Below are positions 42,657 through 51,603 of a stretch of 64,000 nt of DNA, one piece after another. This stretch comes from Collinsella aerofaciens (GTDB lineage Bacteria > Actinomycetota > Coriobacteriia > Coriobacteriales > Coriobacteriaceae). Position numbers and translations under genes: made by a program. The notes beneath the pieces were generated by a model. It was not told the DNA's origin. It saw only the letters and a list, made by a program, of their open reading frames with translations, and made no database searches. Location of the stretch: NCBI RefSeq assembly GCF_028209625.1, contig NZ_JAQLDU010000008.1, positions 46,283 to 110,282 on the forward strand, written 5' to 3'. Each line of letters begins with the position of its first letter. The first letter of the stretch is position 1.

Positions 42657-44506
42657 GAAAGATCACTCTCCGTATAGGTTCTTTGGTATCCGAGCAAATA
42701 TAGGCATATCCCAACGATTATAGAGGATAGGGTTCCCGCAACCGCCGCCTTGGCGACGACCGCGGCTGCAAGGCTGGCAATTTCCATATGGTGTGCAAGA
42801 CAGGACGCCGCTGCGCAGCCGATGCCGGCGACAGCGATGGCGGCGATTACGGCAAGGTTTGAGCCCTGATCGGCACGCTTGGCATGGGCGTTGAGCAGCG
42901 CAGATGACGCCGCGGCAGTTGCCGCTACCAGCACAAAGGCAGCCCAAAGGAGTGGGTCTCCCAGCGCTGCGGCAACGTTACCGAGCCCCAGCACGCCTCC
43001 GGCTGAAAGCGCGACCGTGGCCAGACGGGCAAAAAGTGCGCCCATGCCCGTTGCCGCGGCGGCGCTTGCCGGGCCGAGCCAAAATGACGCGACGCCGGCG
43101 GTGACCCCAGCTGCCAGGAAGGTATTGCCGGTCAGACAGCCAAGCGCGAGTGCACAGGTGAGTGCGGCGCTCGCGGCAGCCTCGGTGCGACCCCAGGCGA
43201 TCCACCAACCGGACATGGCGGCGGCAAAGATCACCGCGACGGGCAACATCGACAGGACGCCCTGTGCCTGCATGGTGGCGTTTGCCATGAGCACCAAAAA
43301 GCCCACAGCCGAGATGGCCGAGCCAATCTGGGGGGCCAGGCCGGCCGCCGCTCCGATCGCGATAGCCGCAATGACCAGGCCGGGAAGCGCCGCGACGCCG
43401 GCCGTCTGCATCAGCAAAAAGCTAAAGGCGCCGCACGTTAGCGCCGAGATAGCGTGCATGGCGTAGTCGCGCGCATGGCTCCAGCGCGTGCCTGCCCAGC
43501 CGAGTGCGGGGTCGACTTCGATGGTGTCGTCCTCGTAGTGCGACGGCTCGATATCGTCGAGCTCCTGCTCGTCATCCGAAAGTTCGCCAACCATTTGCTC
43601 CAGGCTGCGACGGCCTTCGCGCACGCTGCCCAGACCGGCAAGGAGCTGGTCGCAAAATGCCTCGATGCTGTTGGGGCGGTCCTGCGGCATGGGGGAGAGC
43701 GCGCTCATGAGCGCGGCCTCGGCTCCCGGGGGAAAGTGTGGTATCAGCTCGCTGGGATAGGTGGCGCCGCCGATGATGCGGCCGAGCGAGTCGGCGGGCG
43801 TGGCCGCCATAAAAGGAGCGCTGCCGCACAGGCCCTCGTAGATCACACAGGCGAGGGCAAAGACATCGGCGCGCTCGTCGACCGTGCCGGTCTCGATATC
43901 GAGCTGCTCGGGCGGCATGTAGCCGATGGTGCCGCCGCGTGAGCCGCCAAAGCCACCGGCGGACGACAGCCGCGCCATGCCAAAGTCGGTGAGCTTTACA
44001 TTGCCCGAGTGGTCGATGAGCACGTTGGCGGGCTTAATGTCCAGGTGGAGTACGCCATTACTGTGGGCGAAGGTGAGCGCCTGGCCCAGGGCATCGGCAA
44101 TGGCCGCGGCCTCGTCAAAGGTAAGTGAGTGGCCGTCCGCGCGGTGCAAAAACTCGGCCAGCGACATGCCATCGACATATTCCATAACCAGGTAGGCATA
44201 GGCTGTGTCGTGCGTAAAGTCGATGACCTGCACGATGTTGGGATGTTGAAGCATGGCGGCAGTGTGCGCCTCGCGCAGGACATCCATGATGTCGCTAGCG
44301 GGCATGCCGGCACCGTTGATAAGGGGGATGCGTTTAATGGCGACGCGGCGGCGCAGGTGCGTGTCGCGGCAGATCTCGATGGAGCCAAAACCGCCGGTCG
44401 CAAGTGTCTCGAGCGGCTGGTACCGCTTGAGCAGCTCGCGAGAGCTGGTGCCCTCCAAAGGAACGTCCGGCGAGAACCGGGCGGTATGTTGCGAGAAAAG
44501 CGGCAT
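42653..44506 (-). CDS. Ser/Thr kinase with multi-pass membrane C-terminus
   Basis: 617 residues. The kinase domain (about 25-290) has LATGGFGSIEICRD, RRVAIKRIPL, HLDIKPANVLID (HLD in place of HRD), LTDFGMARL and GTIGYMPPEQ. After an acidic linker come about seven to eight hydrophobic helices (about 370-610), an arrangement unlike PknA or PknB. It is the first gene of the operon and overlaps fhaA by 4 nt, so it takes the place pknA holds in mycobacteria. ATG 44506 follows GAGGG by 7 nt. Kinase activity is likely because Lys, Asp and Asn are intact. Confidence 0.85.
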   Translation of the reverse strand: MPLFSQHTARFSPDVPLEGTSSRELLKRYQPLETLATGGFGSIEICRDTHLRRRVAIKRIPLINGAGMPASDIMDVLREAHTAAMLQHPNIVQVIDFTHDTAYAYLVMEYVDGMSLAEFLHRADGHSLTFDEAAAIADALGQALTFAHSNGVLHLDIKPANVLIDHSGNVKLTDFGMARLSSAGGFGGSRGGTIGYMPPEQLDIETGTVDERADVFALACVIYEGLCGSAPFMAATPADSLGRIIGGATYPSELIPHFPPGAEAALMSALSPMPQDRPNSIEAFCDQLLAGLGSVREGRRSLEQMVGELSDDEQELDDIEPSHYEDDTIEVDPALGWAGTRWSHARDYAMHAISALTCGAFSFLLMQTAGVAALPGLVIAAIAIGAAAGLAPQIGSAISAVGFLVLMANATMQAQGVLSMLPVAVIFAAAMSGWWIAWGRTEAAASAALTCALALGCLTGNTFLAAGVTAGVASFWLGPASAAAATGMGALFARLATVALSAGGVLGLGNVAAALGDPLLWAAFVLVAATAAASSALLNAHAKRADQGSNLAVIAAIAVAGIGCAAASCLAHHMEIASLAAAVVAKAAVAGTLSSIIVGICLYLLGYQRTYTESDLS

Positions 44507-44665
44507 GGCCAACCCTCGTGCGTTTAAAGTTCGTTTGCGAGCGGCGGGCGCGGGGCCGAGCCGTTCGCGGTGGCATAGATGCTGCTAGTGTAGCACGCTC
44601 GGGCAGATGGCGAGGATAGCGGGATGCGAGGTGGCCCGATCGATTCGGCCCGTTTCGGCTCGTTT

Positions 44666-44803
44666 GGAAAGCGCATCTCAGTTTTCAGCCAAATTATGGG
44701 ATGCGCTTTCCAAATGGGGTGGGCTGCGGAAACTGCATCCCAGAATATTGCCCTGGAACGGGATGCGCTTTCCGAACCGGCGTCCAAAAGGAAACCGCAT
44801 CCC
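44666..44803. repeat. 62-bp-period palindrome array, second locus
   Basis: Half-units GGAAAGCGCATC (44666), GGGATGCGCTTTCC (44698), GGAAACTGCATCCC (44728), GGGATGCGCTTTCC (44760) and GGAAACCGCATCCC (44790) alternate in orientation. Steps are 32, 30, 32, 30, so the full period is again 62 bp. The region 44507-44945 has no gene; it separates divergent transcripts. Confidence 0.85.
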
Positions 44804-44945
44804 GCTTTGATGTGGGGACTGCGAACAAAAGCCGGACCGTGATCTGGCGCGGATTGGAGTTCGCCTGAATCATTGATGCTGGCTGGTGTGAGAACAGAGA
44901 TAAACGAGCGGCTCGAGCGATATAATGACACGCTATGGAGGCCGT

Positions 44946-47081
44946 ATGCTCTTTTCCCGCCGTTCTGCTACATTTGCCTGCGCCATTGCGCTTGTCGTAA
45001 TGGCGGTCACCCCTTATCACCGGTTTTCATCTTCAATCGGCCTAGCGTCAGGTGCAATGACCTGGCTCGTTATCCTGGGCGCATGCCTCGCGGCGTTTGT
45101 TCATGGTGCTGCGCTATGCAAGGGGGGAATGAGAAGGCCGAGGCATCTCGGTGCCATCGGTGTTTTCCTTGGTGTTATTGCAACGGTTCCCGAATGGGCC
45201 GACCTGGCTTTCTATGCTCGCGGAGACTCTATTCCAATCGTGTTTGCACCGATTTGGTTGTTACATGGCGTTTCGTGTGTCTCGTGCTTTGTTGGGTCGC
45301 TGCTTCTCTCATATGTTATTTGGGGCACGGCGGACTCTCCTTTGACGCAGAGGTCGACACGGACTGACGAAAGGGAAACTCGTCACCCGCAGGACGCGAT
45401 TTTTACAGAAACAATAGCCGTCATGTCTTGCCTGCTGTTTTGCTGTCGAGTTTCATGGAGAGTCGTTCCCGAGCCATGGGGGATGCCCCCTGTAACGGCC
45501 GCGTCAATTGGCCTTGCGCTTTTAATTCCGTTGGTCTATCTCGCATTGACTGTGGCCCCGCCGTTTTGCCGCCCTCGTGCCTTTGGCCATGGGCGGCGCG
45601 ACGTGTTTGCCTGTTCTGTGCTCGTAGCAGTTCCTATTGGTCTTATTCCGGCTGTTGAGGCGGCATACTTCGCAAGCGATGCCGTGGTCATTGCATTGCT
45701 GGCGATGGGGTCCGTTATCGCTGCTGCCTTCGTATGCATGTTGCTAAGGGGGAAACGGGACAACAATTCGGATATCGCCTGTGCGTCCGACACATTCGAT
45801 GCGGGGGTGTTTTCCCCTGCCCTGTCGCCTAGAGAAGAGCAGTTTGTTCGACTGCTGCTCAAAGGGAAAACGCCGGCGGAAATTGCCAAGGAGACGGATA
45901 CGAAGCCATCGACGGTGAGAACAACGCTTCACCGAGCATACGGGAAGGCGTCGGTTGCGGGCTCACGCGAGCTCGTGGCGCTGTTTGCGGGTGAGGGCGA
46001 TACTGTAGGGCATGAGCTACCGCAGCGGCATGCTGACGATATAGTGGCATCAGCTCGAACGCGCCGGCTGTTTCGATACCTGCTCACATTATTCTTTATC
46101 CTCCTTGCGGCGGGGCCCTTGGTAATGGCGGATAGCGATTGGGGGTCCGGTGTTTCGCGGGCTGTCGCCTTTTCCCTCTTAAGCTACGCATTGGGTCTCG
46201 GACTGCTTCTGTCGCTACGCTACGCGGGTGGAAAAGCGAATCGTGGCGCTGCGCTGGATAGAGCGGGTGAAGCGATTTGGCTCGGAAGCCCGTACGTATG
46301 GGCGGTGCTATCTGCTGTGGAATGGTCTTTTATCTATATCGCGGCATTGATGTGCATACGCGTTCCGTTGATGGCTGTGCCGGTCCTGTTTTGCGGCGTG
46401 GCGTCTACGGCTTCGCTCGCTGTTGGGCTGCGTCCGTTTAAGGTGCATGCCCATGCTCGGGCTATCGTGCCGTTGGTGTCAATGGGCATGGTTGCCTTAA
46501 TCTATGCGGTCGCTAGGGGGCGAATCCATGGACTTGCGGTGCTGACGGGGGTGCTGCTCACATATATAGTGATGCGAAGCTGTCCGCAGCGCAAAATGCT
46601 TGGGATATGGATGCTTTGCTTCGGGGCGACGGCTCCTGTTTGGGCTGTCTTGCTCAATATGGTGCAGGATCTGACGGTTTTCGAGCCGTTGTTCCTCGCG
46701 TCGTTGTTGGGGCAAAGTTCGGCTGTCAATGTCGTCGTGGCAACGGTGATTGTTTGCTGGTCTGTGCCCATGTTCGTTACGCACATCGCGCTCGCCCGCT
46801 CGGTTGAGGACGAGAAGGCCGTCTTGGAGTACCGGACGAACGGGTCCACCGAAACGGCCCGCGTGCGCCAGCTGGCCCTGCTTACGTCGCGCTCCCTTTC
46901 TGATGTTCAGTCGCAAATTTTGCTGATGACGGCAGAGGGGGCAACGACAAAGGCCATTGCGGAGGATGTCGGTTACGCTGCATCTACGGTGCAAGCGCTG
47001 CGGTCTGCATCTTACCGCCAGTTGAAGATCAAGAATAAGGCGGAGCTAATTTTATTGTTATCGCAGGTAAATAACGTGTAA
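44946..47081 (+). CDS. Membrane protein with two LuxR-type HTH domains
   Basis: 711 residues in two similar halves. Half 1 has about seven hydrophobic helices (1-265) and a LuxR HTH (ALSPREEQFVRLLLKGKTPA, STVRTTLHRAYGKA, about 290-345). Half 2 repeats this: about eight helices (375-620) and an HTH at the C-terminus (SLSDVQSQILLMTAEGATTK, ASTVQALRSASYRQLKIKNK, about 650-703). Membrane-LuxR proteins are common in Coriobacteriia, but usually with one module. No receiver domain is present. GGAGG lies 5 nt before the ATG at 44946. It precedes the secreted-protein/ABC genes and is the likely regulator. Base composition is less GC-rich than neighbours. Confidence 0.8.
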   Translation: MLFSRRSATFACAIALVVMAVTPYHRFSSSIGLASGAMTWLVILGACLAAFVHGAALCKGGMRRPRHLGAIGVFLGVIATVPEWADLAFYARGDSIPIVFAPIWLLHGVSCVSCFVGSLLLSYVIWGTADSPLTQRSTRTDERETRHPQDAIFTETIAVMSCLLFCCRVSWRVVPEPWGMPPVTAASIGLALLIPLVYLALTVAPPFCRPRAFGHGRRDVFACSVLVAVPIGLIPAVEAAYFASDAVVIALLAMGSVIAAAFVCMLLRGKRDNNSDIACASDTFDAGVFSPALSPREEQFVRLLLKGKTPAEIAKETDTKPSTVRTTLHRAYGKASVAGSRELVALFAGEGDTVGHELPQRHADDIVASARTRRLFRYLLTLFFILLAAGPLVMADSDWGSGVSRAVAFSLLSYALGLGLLLSLRYAGGKANRGAALDRAGEAIWLGSPYVWAVLSAVEWSFIYIAALMCIRVPLMAVPVLFCGVASTASLAVGLRPFKVHAHARAIVPLVSMGMVALIYAVARGRIHGLAVLTGVLLTYIVMRSCPQRKMLGIWMLCFGATAPVWAVLLNMVQDLTVFEPLFLASLLGQSSAVNVVVATVIVCWSVPMFVTHIALARSVEDEKAVLEYRTNGSTETARVRQLALLTSRSLSDVQSQILLMTAEGATTKAIAEDVGYAASTVQALRSASYRQLKIKNKAELILLLSQVNNV

Positions 47082-47190
47082 ACGCCTGAGCAATCAACTC
47101 AATAGCGGGTGTTTACAGACATCTTTCTCTATTCATGCGAAGGTTGCCGTGCGTCGACGCATTGTTAACCGCTTTTGATTGGAGAAGGCC

Positions 47191-47703
47191 ATGATTAAGC
47201 CAAGGAGCGCTATTGCTCGAATCGGAGTCGGCTTGGTGATTGCAGCTGGTCTGTCCCTAGGGGTTCCCGCTGCATCGTTTGCACAAGAGGAGTTTGACAC
47301 CTCTCAGGTTTCCAGCATTACTCAAAACGCCGATACGGGAATTACGACCTGTACGAACAATGCCGATAAGGCATTTAGTTTTCAATGTGCCGGGACGAGT
47401 GCAACTGGCTACCGTCAAAAGGATGATTCCTCATCGCTCTATCTGGATATCCAGGGCCATACGGGAAATCCGCTTCGGTTATATACAGACGGTGCGTATA
47501 ACACAAGCGGTAGCGGCAGCATGAATTGTACTCAGGGAACGTATCGTTCGAATCACAAGGGACAGTGGGAAATGTATAACCTCGTCCGTGAGAACGGGCG
47601 ATCTGCGGCGCGACTGACTGCATGGGCGGAGTCTGGCTACGGCACTGTTATTGGCGTATGGAGCCCCGACTGCGTCGGGCATTTCCACAAGCTTCCCGCA
47701 TAG
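47191..47703 (+). CDS. Secreted four-cysteine protein beside an ABC transporter
   Basis: 170 residues. A clear signal peptide (basic MIKPRSAIARIG, core VGLVIAAGLSLGVPAASFA) should be cut after residue 31. The mature part of about 139 residues has four Cys (TTCTNNA, FQCAGTS, MNCTQGT, SPDCVGH) that could form two disulfides, many Ser/Thr/Asn/Tyr, and ends HFHKLPA. The RLTAWAESGYGTVIGVWSPD region recalls small secreted DUF2712 proteins encoded next to ABC transporters in bacilli, from memory. GGAGAAGG precedes the ATG. A bacteriocin, signal or surface protein is possible; none is proven. Confidence 0.7.
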   Translation: MIKPRSAIARIGVGLVIAAGLSLGVPAASFAQEEFDTSQVSSITQNADTGITTCTNNADKAFSFQCAGTSATGYRQKDDSSSLYLDIQGHTGNPLRLYTDGAYNTSGSGSMNCTQGTYRSNHKGQWEMYNLVRENGRSAARLTAWAESGYGTVIGVWSPDCVGHFHKLPA

Positions 47704-47757
47704 TTGTTTGAAATGGCTCCCTTCCGGCTTTCTGGGTCGGAAGGGGGAGGAGGACGT

Positions 47758-48639
47758 ATGAACCAAAAGCTCGCAAGATACGAACTGTCGAAAACGATTA
47801 GACGTCCAGCTTTTATCCTTGCTCTCTTGATTGCGGTCGCAGTTGCAATAGCTGCCGCGCTGGAGCCGTGGGCAAATTTGGAAAAAGAGCGCCACAACCT
47901 TCTTTCTTTTGGTTACGGCGTTGGCGTGCAAGCCGAAAATTATCTCGGTCAAACACGTGAAAGCAGCTTCGGTAACTGGATTGTTGTGAGCGCGAACGCG
48001 CCACTGTCTGCGTCGGTGTTTTTCTATGCACTGCCCCTGCTTGCAATGTTGGCTGGATCTTGGTCGTGTCTCTTTGAGCGTTTGAGTGGTTATGACATGC
48101 AGATATGCACGCGCGTTTCCAGAAAGGCGTACGTGAACGTAAAGATGCTGTCTGCTTTCCTCTCCGCGTTTACAGTGACTGCCATTCCTCTGCTCGTCAA
48201 TTTCCTGATCGTCTCGATGCTTTTTCCTGCGTATCTTCCTCGGGTCGATGAGTCGACTTACGTAGGACTTTACCTGCATAGCTACTTCTCCGGTCTATTT
48301 TATTCGCATCCTTTGTCATATGTGCTCGCATACACGCTGTTCGATGCTGTCACGCTCGGGACTTTATCCATGGCTGTAACTGGCTTCTCAATTTTGTTTC
48401 GTAGCAGAATCAAAGCGATAATTGTCCCGTATCTGCTAATGGTTGCGTGGCATTTTGCAAATGGCTGGATCTTCGGCGTAATGGCTTGTGTGGGGTTTAA
48501 CTGCAATATCCTCAACAGCATCAGGTCGGAATCGCTGAATAACTGGCCAGACATTCGAGCCGGTTTTGCGGAAATCATATTATTGACCCTTGCTTCGTTG
48601 GCTTTTTCTGGGGCGTGGAAAAGACGCGAGGTGGTCTGA
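47758..48639 (+). CDS. ABC transporter permease 1
   Basis: 293 residues, about six hydrophobic helices (near 18-36, 95-115, 130-150, 180-200, 215-240, 275-290). The N-terminus NQKLARYELSKTIRRPAF resembles ABC-2 type permeases that start with a soluble amphipathic helix. GGAGGAGG precedes the ATG. Its stop overlaps the next start (TGATG). With the following permease and ATPase it makes one exporter or self-protection transporter. Confidence 0.75.
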   Translation: MNQKLARYELSKTIRRPAFILALLIAVAVAIAAALEPWANLEKERHNLLSFGYGVGVQAENYLGQTRESSFGNWIVVSANAPLSASVFFYALPLLAMLAGSWSCLFERLSGYDMQICTRVSRKAYVNVKMLSAFLSAFTVTAIPLLVNFLIVSMLFPAYLPRVDESTYVGLYLHSYFSGLFYSHPLSYVLAYTLFDAVTLGTLSMAVTGFSILFRSRIKAIIVPYLLMVAWHFANGWIFGVMACVGFNCNILNSIRSESLNNWPDIRAGFAEIILLTLASLAFSGAWKRREVV

Positions 48640-49475
48640 TGCTGTTTAGGCTGGTCGCCGCGGACCTGAGGACCGTTTTGAAGAAGAACATCATCACTTT
48701 TATTGCAATTGCGGCAGTGACCGTTGCGAACTTGGTGTACGCCTACGGATTGTCTTCTGTGTATGGGGTTAGAACGGATACCTTGGGGTTTGCGGATAAT
48801 CTTGCGCTCGTGTTTGCCGGATCTGCTCCGTTTGAGCCTAGGCCCGGGGTCATGTTTGTGCCTCCGCTAGGATGGCTATTTCTCATTCTGCTTATTCTCT
48901 ATACAACACTCGACTATCCGACCGAATCGTTGCACGGGTTTGGTTTGCAAGCGCTTGTTCGATGCCGGGCAAGAACCCTTTGGTGGGTCTCGCGTTTTAT
49001 CTTGGTGGCGGCAGTAACGGCATTTTCACTGCTCGTGGTGGTTTGCTCTGTTGTGATTTGGAGCTTGGTGGTGAGCTCCTCGTTCAGCGCGGTCATTCAT
49101 GGTGAGTCGCTTCAACTGGCTAATTTGGCGCCGTGGTTTCTCAAAGCTGCCGAGGCAGATGCGCTGCCGTTTTTCATAGGTCTCTTATTTGCTTTTGAGG
49201 CGCTTGCGTTTGCGCAGGCAGCGGTTGGGTTTGTGCTTGGGTCGTCAGTCTCGTTTGTGGTTTTAATGAGCTACCTGATCTGCTCGGCATATGCACGACA
49301 TTGGGCGCTATTGGGTAACGCCTTGATGCTGTTGCGCTGGGGTGGAATTGTCAAAGAGGGAATCGCGGCGGGCTCGAGTGTCTTGTCATCAATTGGGCTT
49401 ATGTCGTTATGCCTATCGTTGGGTGGACTGTGGTTTCGAAGGGCCGACCTTATAGAAAAGGGGGACAAGATATGA
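48639..49475 (+). CDS. ABC transporter permease 2
   Basis: 278 residues with about six hydrophobic helices and the same N-terminal layout as permease 1 (LFRLVAADLRTVLKKNIITF). The two permeases are only distantly alike. The stop overlaps the ATPase start by 4 nt (ATGA). Probably a heterodimer with permease 1. Confidence 0.75.
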   Translation: MLFRLVAADLRTVLKKNIITFIAIAAVTVANLVYAYGLSSVYGVRTDTLGFADNLALVFAGSAPFEPRPGVMFVPPLGWLFLILLILYTTLDYPTESLHGFGLQALVRCRARTLWWVSRFILVAAVTAFSLLVVVCSVVIWSLVVSSSFSAVIHGESLQLANLAPWFLKAAEADALPFFIGLLFAFEALAFAQAAVGFVLGSSVSFVVLMSYLICSAYARHWALLGNALMLLRWGGIVKEGIAAGSSVLSSIGLMSLCLSLGGLWFRRADLIEKGDKI

Positions 49476-50116
49476 GTGTGATCGTAAGGGGCGTATCGAA
49501 GCGCATGGGTAAAAACGATGTCCTGCGCAACGTGTCCATCGAGGTTGACCCTGGGACTGTGGTCGGGCTTCAGGGGATAAACGGTTCGGGTAAGACCATG
49601 CTCATGCGAGCGGTTTGCGGGTTGATCAAGCCTACCGAAGGCGAAATCTCTATCGATGGCCAAAGGCTTGGGGCGGACATCTCGTTCCCGCCGAGTCTGG
49701 GGATGTTGATCGAGGCGCCTTCCTTTTTGGGATATCTGTCTGGCTACGACAATCTGAAGCTCATCGCTCAGATCAAGGGCGTTGCCACCCCCGAGGACAT
49801 TCGCTCTGCCCTGCGGCTCGTGGGGCTCGATGCAGACGAAAAAAAGAAGTTCCGAGCATACTCGCTTGGGATGAAGCAGCGTCTGGGGATAGCTGCGGCA
49901 ATTATGGAGAAGCCGAAGCTGCTTGTTCTCGATGAGCCAACGAATGCCCTCGACGAAGCGGGCGTTGAAATGCTCAAGCGCGTTGTGGCGATGGCGGCAT
50001 CAACGGGTCGTGAGGTCCTTCTGTCCAGCCATGACGGAGAGGTGCTCGAGGAACTGGCCGATCGGGTTTACTGTATGCGCGACGGTGCCGTTGTGAAAGC
50101 TCGGGAAAGGTCGTGA
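49472..50116 (+). CDS. ABC transporter ATP-binding protein
   Basis: 214 residues. Walker A GINGSGKTMLMRA, signature YSLGMKQRLGIAAAIM, Walker B LLVLDEPTNALDE and switch His in LLSSHDGEVLE are all present, and the protein stops soon after the core, as in BcrA/LolD-size ATPases. It energises the two permeases. Its overlaps with both neighbours show one translational unit. Confidence 0.92.
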   Translation: MSVIVRGVSKRMGKNDVLRNVSIEVDPGTVVGLQGINGSGKTMLMRAVCGLIKPTEGEISIDGQRLGADISFPPSLGMLIEAPSFLGYLSGYDNLKLIAQIKGVATPEDIRSALRLVGLDADEKKKFRAYSLGMKQRLGIAAAIMEKPKLLVLDEPTNALDEAGVEMLKRVVAMAASTGREVLLSSHDGEVLEELADRVYCMRDGAVVKARERS

Positions 50117-50781
50117 GCGCGATGAAGAAGACCCTGTGGACGAGAAGATCGGCGCTCGCGCTTTTTTGCTGTGCTGCTGCCGGCCTTGCGGGCATGAGGG
50201 TGAGCGTCGTTAACGGGAACCGGACGGTCATTCCTGAGAAATATTACGCGGAGGGCGAATGGCTCTCGATGGATGGAGCGTTTCTGGGGTCGAAGGATGT
50301 GGTGACTGATGGGTATTCGTTTTGCATAGACGGGGCAGAGTTGCTCACGCCGCGCGAGTATCTCAAACGAGCACATGACGATTATTCAAAATATGGCACC
50401 GTGGATACGAAAACGAGACTGAAGGATGCCGACATCACGTGCGTTATCGCCGTAAAGATGCGTGTCAGAAATAGGGATAATATCGACGGTGGAATCAAAG
50501 CGTATGTTTGGCATCTGGTTCCGGAGTCTGCGCCAAACTATGATTTTGTAGTCAATACCGATCTGATAACGCAAGCCATGCCGGTCCTTGGCGGCTCTGC
50601 TGCGTTTGCCGTGGAGGTTGGGGCAGAAAACGAGTTGCTCGTCCCATTTATGATGCAGAACACCAACGACTATTTCGAAGGTTACGAGACCGTCCGTTTT
50701 GAGAAAGCAATTCCCGGGACTTACACGATGAAGATGACCGATCTGCCGGAGCGGAGGCTCTTAAGGTTTGAAGTGAAATAG
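50113..50781 (+). CDS. Exported or membrane-anchored protein of the ABC locus
   Basis: 222 residues from GTG 50113, or 219 from ATG 50122 (GGAAAGG upstream). Basic start (MKKTLWTRRSALALFCCAAA) and a hydrophobic core to residue 30; a cysteine pair lies in the core but no clean lipobox. The mature part (YAEGEWLSMDGAFLGSKDVV, DGYSFCIDGAELLTPREYLK) resembles the DUF5028 group of Firmicutes surface proteins, from memory. The start overlaps the ATPase stop. Likely immunity, sensing or substrate-handling partner of the transporter. Confidence 0.65.
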   Translation: MSAMKKTLWTRRSALALFCCAAAGLAGMRVSVVNGNRTVIPEKYYAEGEWLSMDGAFLGSKDVVTDGYSFCIDGAELLTPREYLKRAHDDYSKYGTVDTKTRLKDADITCVIAVKMRVRNRDNIDGGIKAYVWHLVPESAPNYDFVVNTDLITQAMPVLGGSAAFAVEVGAENELLVPFMMQNTNDYFEGYETVRFEKAIPGTYTMKMTDLPERRLLRFEVK

Positions 50782-50818
50782 CTCGAGAGCAAGGCAAAAC
50801 GGGTCCATTGGCGGTACG

Positions 50819-50858
50819 CGCGCCCGATTCCAGGCGCCCCGGCCCGGAATCGGGCGCG
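50819..50858. terminator. Strong hairpin between convergent genes
   Basis: CGCGCCCGATTCC and GGAATCGGGCGCG form a perfect 13-bp stem with a 14-nt GC-rich loop, between the ABC locus and the convergent YcxB-like gene. There is no T-run, so termination is inferred from position. Confidence 0.5.
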
Positions 50859-50886
50859 GGACGAGGCGCCTTCGGTGTCGGCCGGC

Positions 50887-51603
50887 CTACCGCTTCTTCT
50901 TGCTCTTCTTCTGCTTGCGCTGCTTGCCCTTGGTCTCCTGGGGCTTGTCGCCCTGTTTTGCTTCGGCAGCGGCCTTTTCTGCCTTCATCTTCTTGCGTTT
51001 GGTCTCGATGCGGAGTTTTTTGTTGATGCGCGCCTTAAGGAAGGGACCGAACTGCTCGGCATCGCCGCGGACAAAGGTGTCCTTAGGGATCGTCACGCCC
51101 TGGTCGGCGAACATGGCCACAAAGATGCGCTCGCCGTCGAGCACGTGGTCGAGCTTTTCAAACGGGAAGAACTGCGACTTGCCGCTCGTGCCCCAAACCA
51201 TCAGGCCGTCCTCGTTGGCGGCGACGCGGCGATAGCGGCCACCCATGGACTCGTCGGCCTCAACGGCGTCGATAAAGTCGCGGGCGAGGGTGTGGTGCAG
51301 GTTTTTGCTCCACCAGGCCAAAAAGGCGCCGAATACGATCAAGACGACGCCAAACTTGATCCAGTTGCCGCCGGCCACCAGCATGCCGATGCCGATGAGC
51401 GCGGCAATTGCCGCGGCGACATACAGCGAGCCGCGACGCCTGGGCGAGGCGACCAGGCGGGCGAAGTCGGTGACGAGGTCGTTTTCGTATTGGTACTCGT
51501 TGAGGTACAGGATGCCGTCGTCGGCTGCGGCCTGCTCCTCGAGCGCGACCTCGACCTGGTCGGCTGCTTCGGAGGGAACGAGGTTGCTCTCTGCGTCTGC
51601 CAT
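50887..51603 (-). CDS. YcxB-like membrane protein
   Basis: 238 residues. After an acidic N-terminus there are two membrane helices (about 62-95, SLYVAAAIAALIGIGMLVAG). The cytosolic part carries RYRRVAANEDGLMVWGTSGK and SQFFPFEKLDHVLDGERIFV, the pattern of YcxB-like C-terminal domains, and a long Lys-rich tail (KAKQGDK ... KKSKKKR). AGGAG precedes the ATG. Function unknown. Confidence 0.7.
   Translation of the reverse strand: MADAESNLVPSEAADQVEVALEEQAAADDGILYLNEYQYENDLVTDFARLVASPRRRGSLYVAAAIAALIGIGMLVAGGNWIKFGVVLIVFGAFLAWWSKNLHHTLARDFIDAVEADESMGGRYRRVAANEDGLMVWGTSGKSQFFPFEKLDHVLDGERIFVAMFADQGVTIPKDTFVRGDAEQFGPFLKARINKKLRIETKRKKMKAEKAAAEAKQGDKPQETKGKQRKQKKSKKKR

Noticed and set aside
42653..44506. 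Naming the head kinase pknA
   Set aside because: Its C-terminus is polytopic and the catalytic motif is HLD, so orthology with mycobacterial PknA is not supported beyond position.
47191..47703. Lactococcin 972-type bacteriocin
   Set aside because: The locus layout is similar, but the mature protein has four Cys and lacks the Trp/Gly-rich lactococcin 972 pattern, so no such name was given.
50819..50858. Canonical rho-independent terminator
   Set aside because: The stem is strong but there is no T-run on either strand, so only a cautious hairpin call was made.
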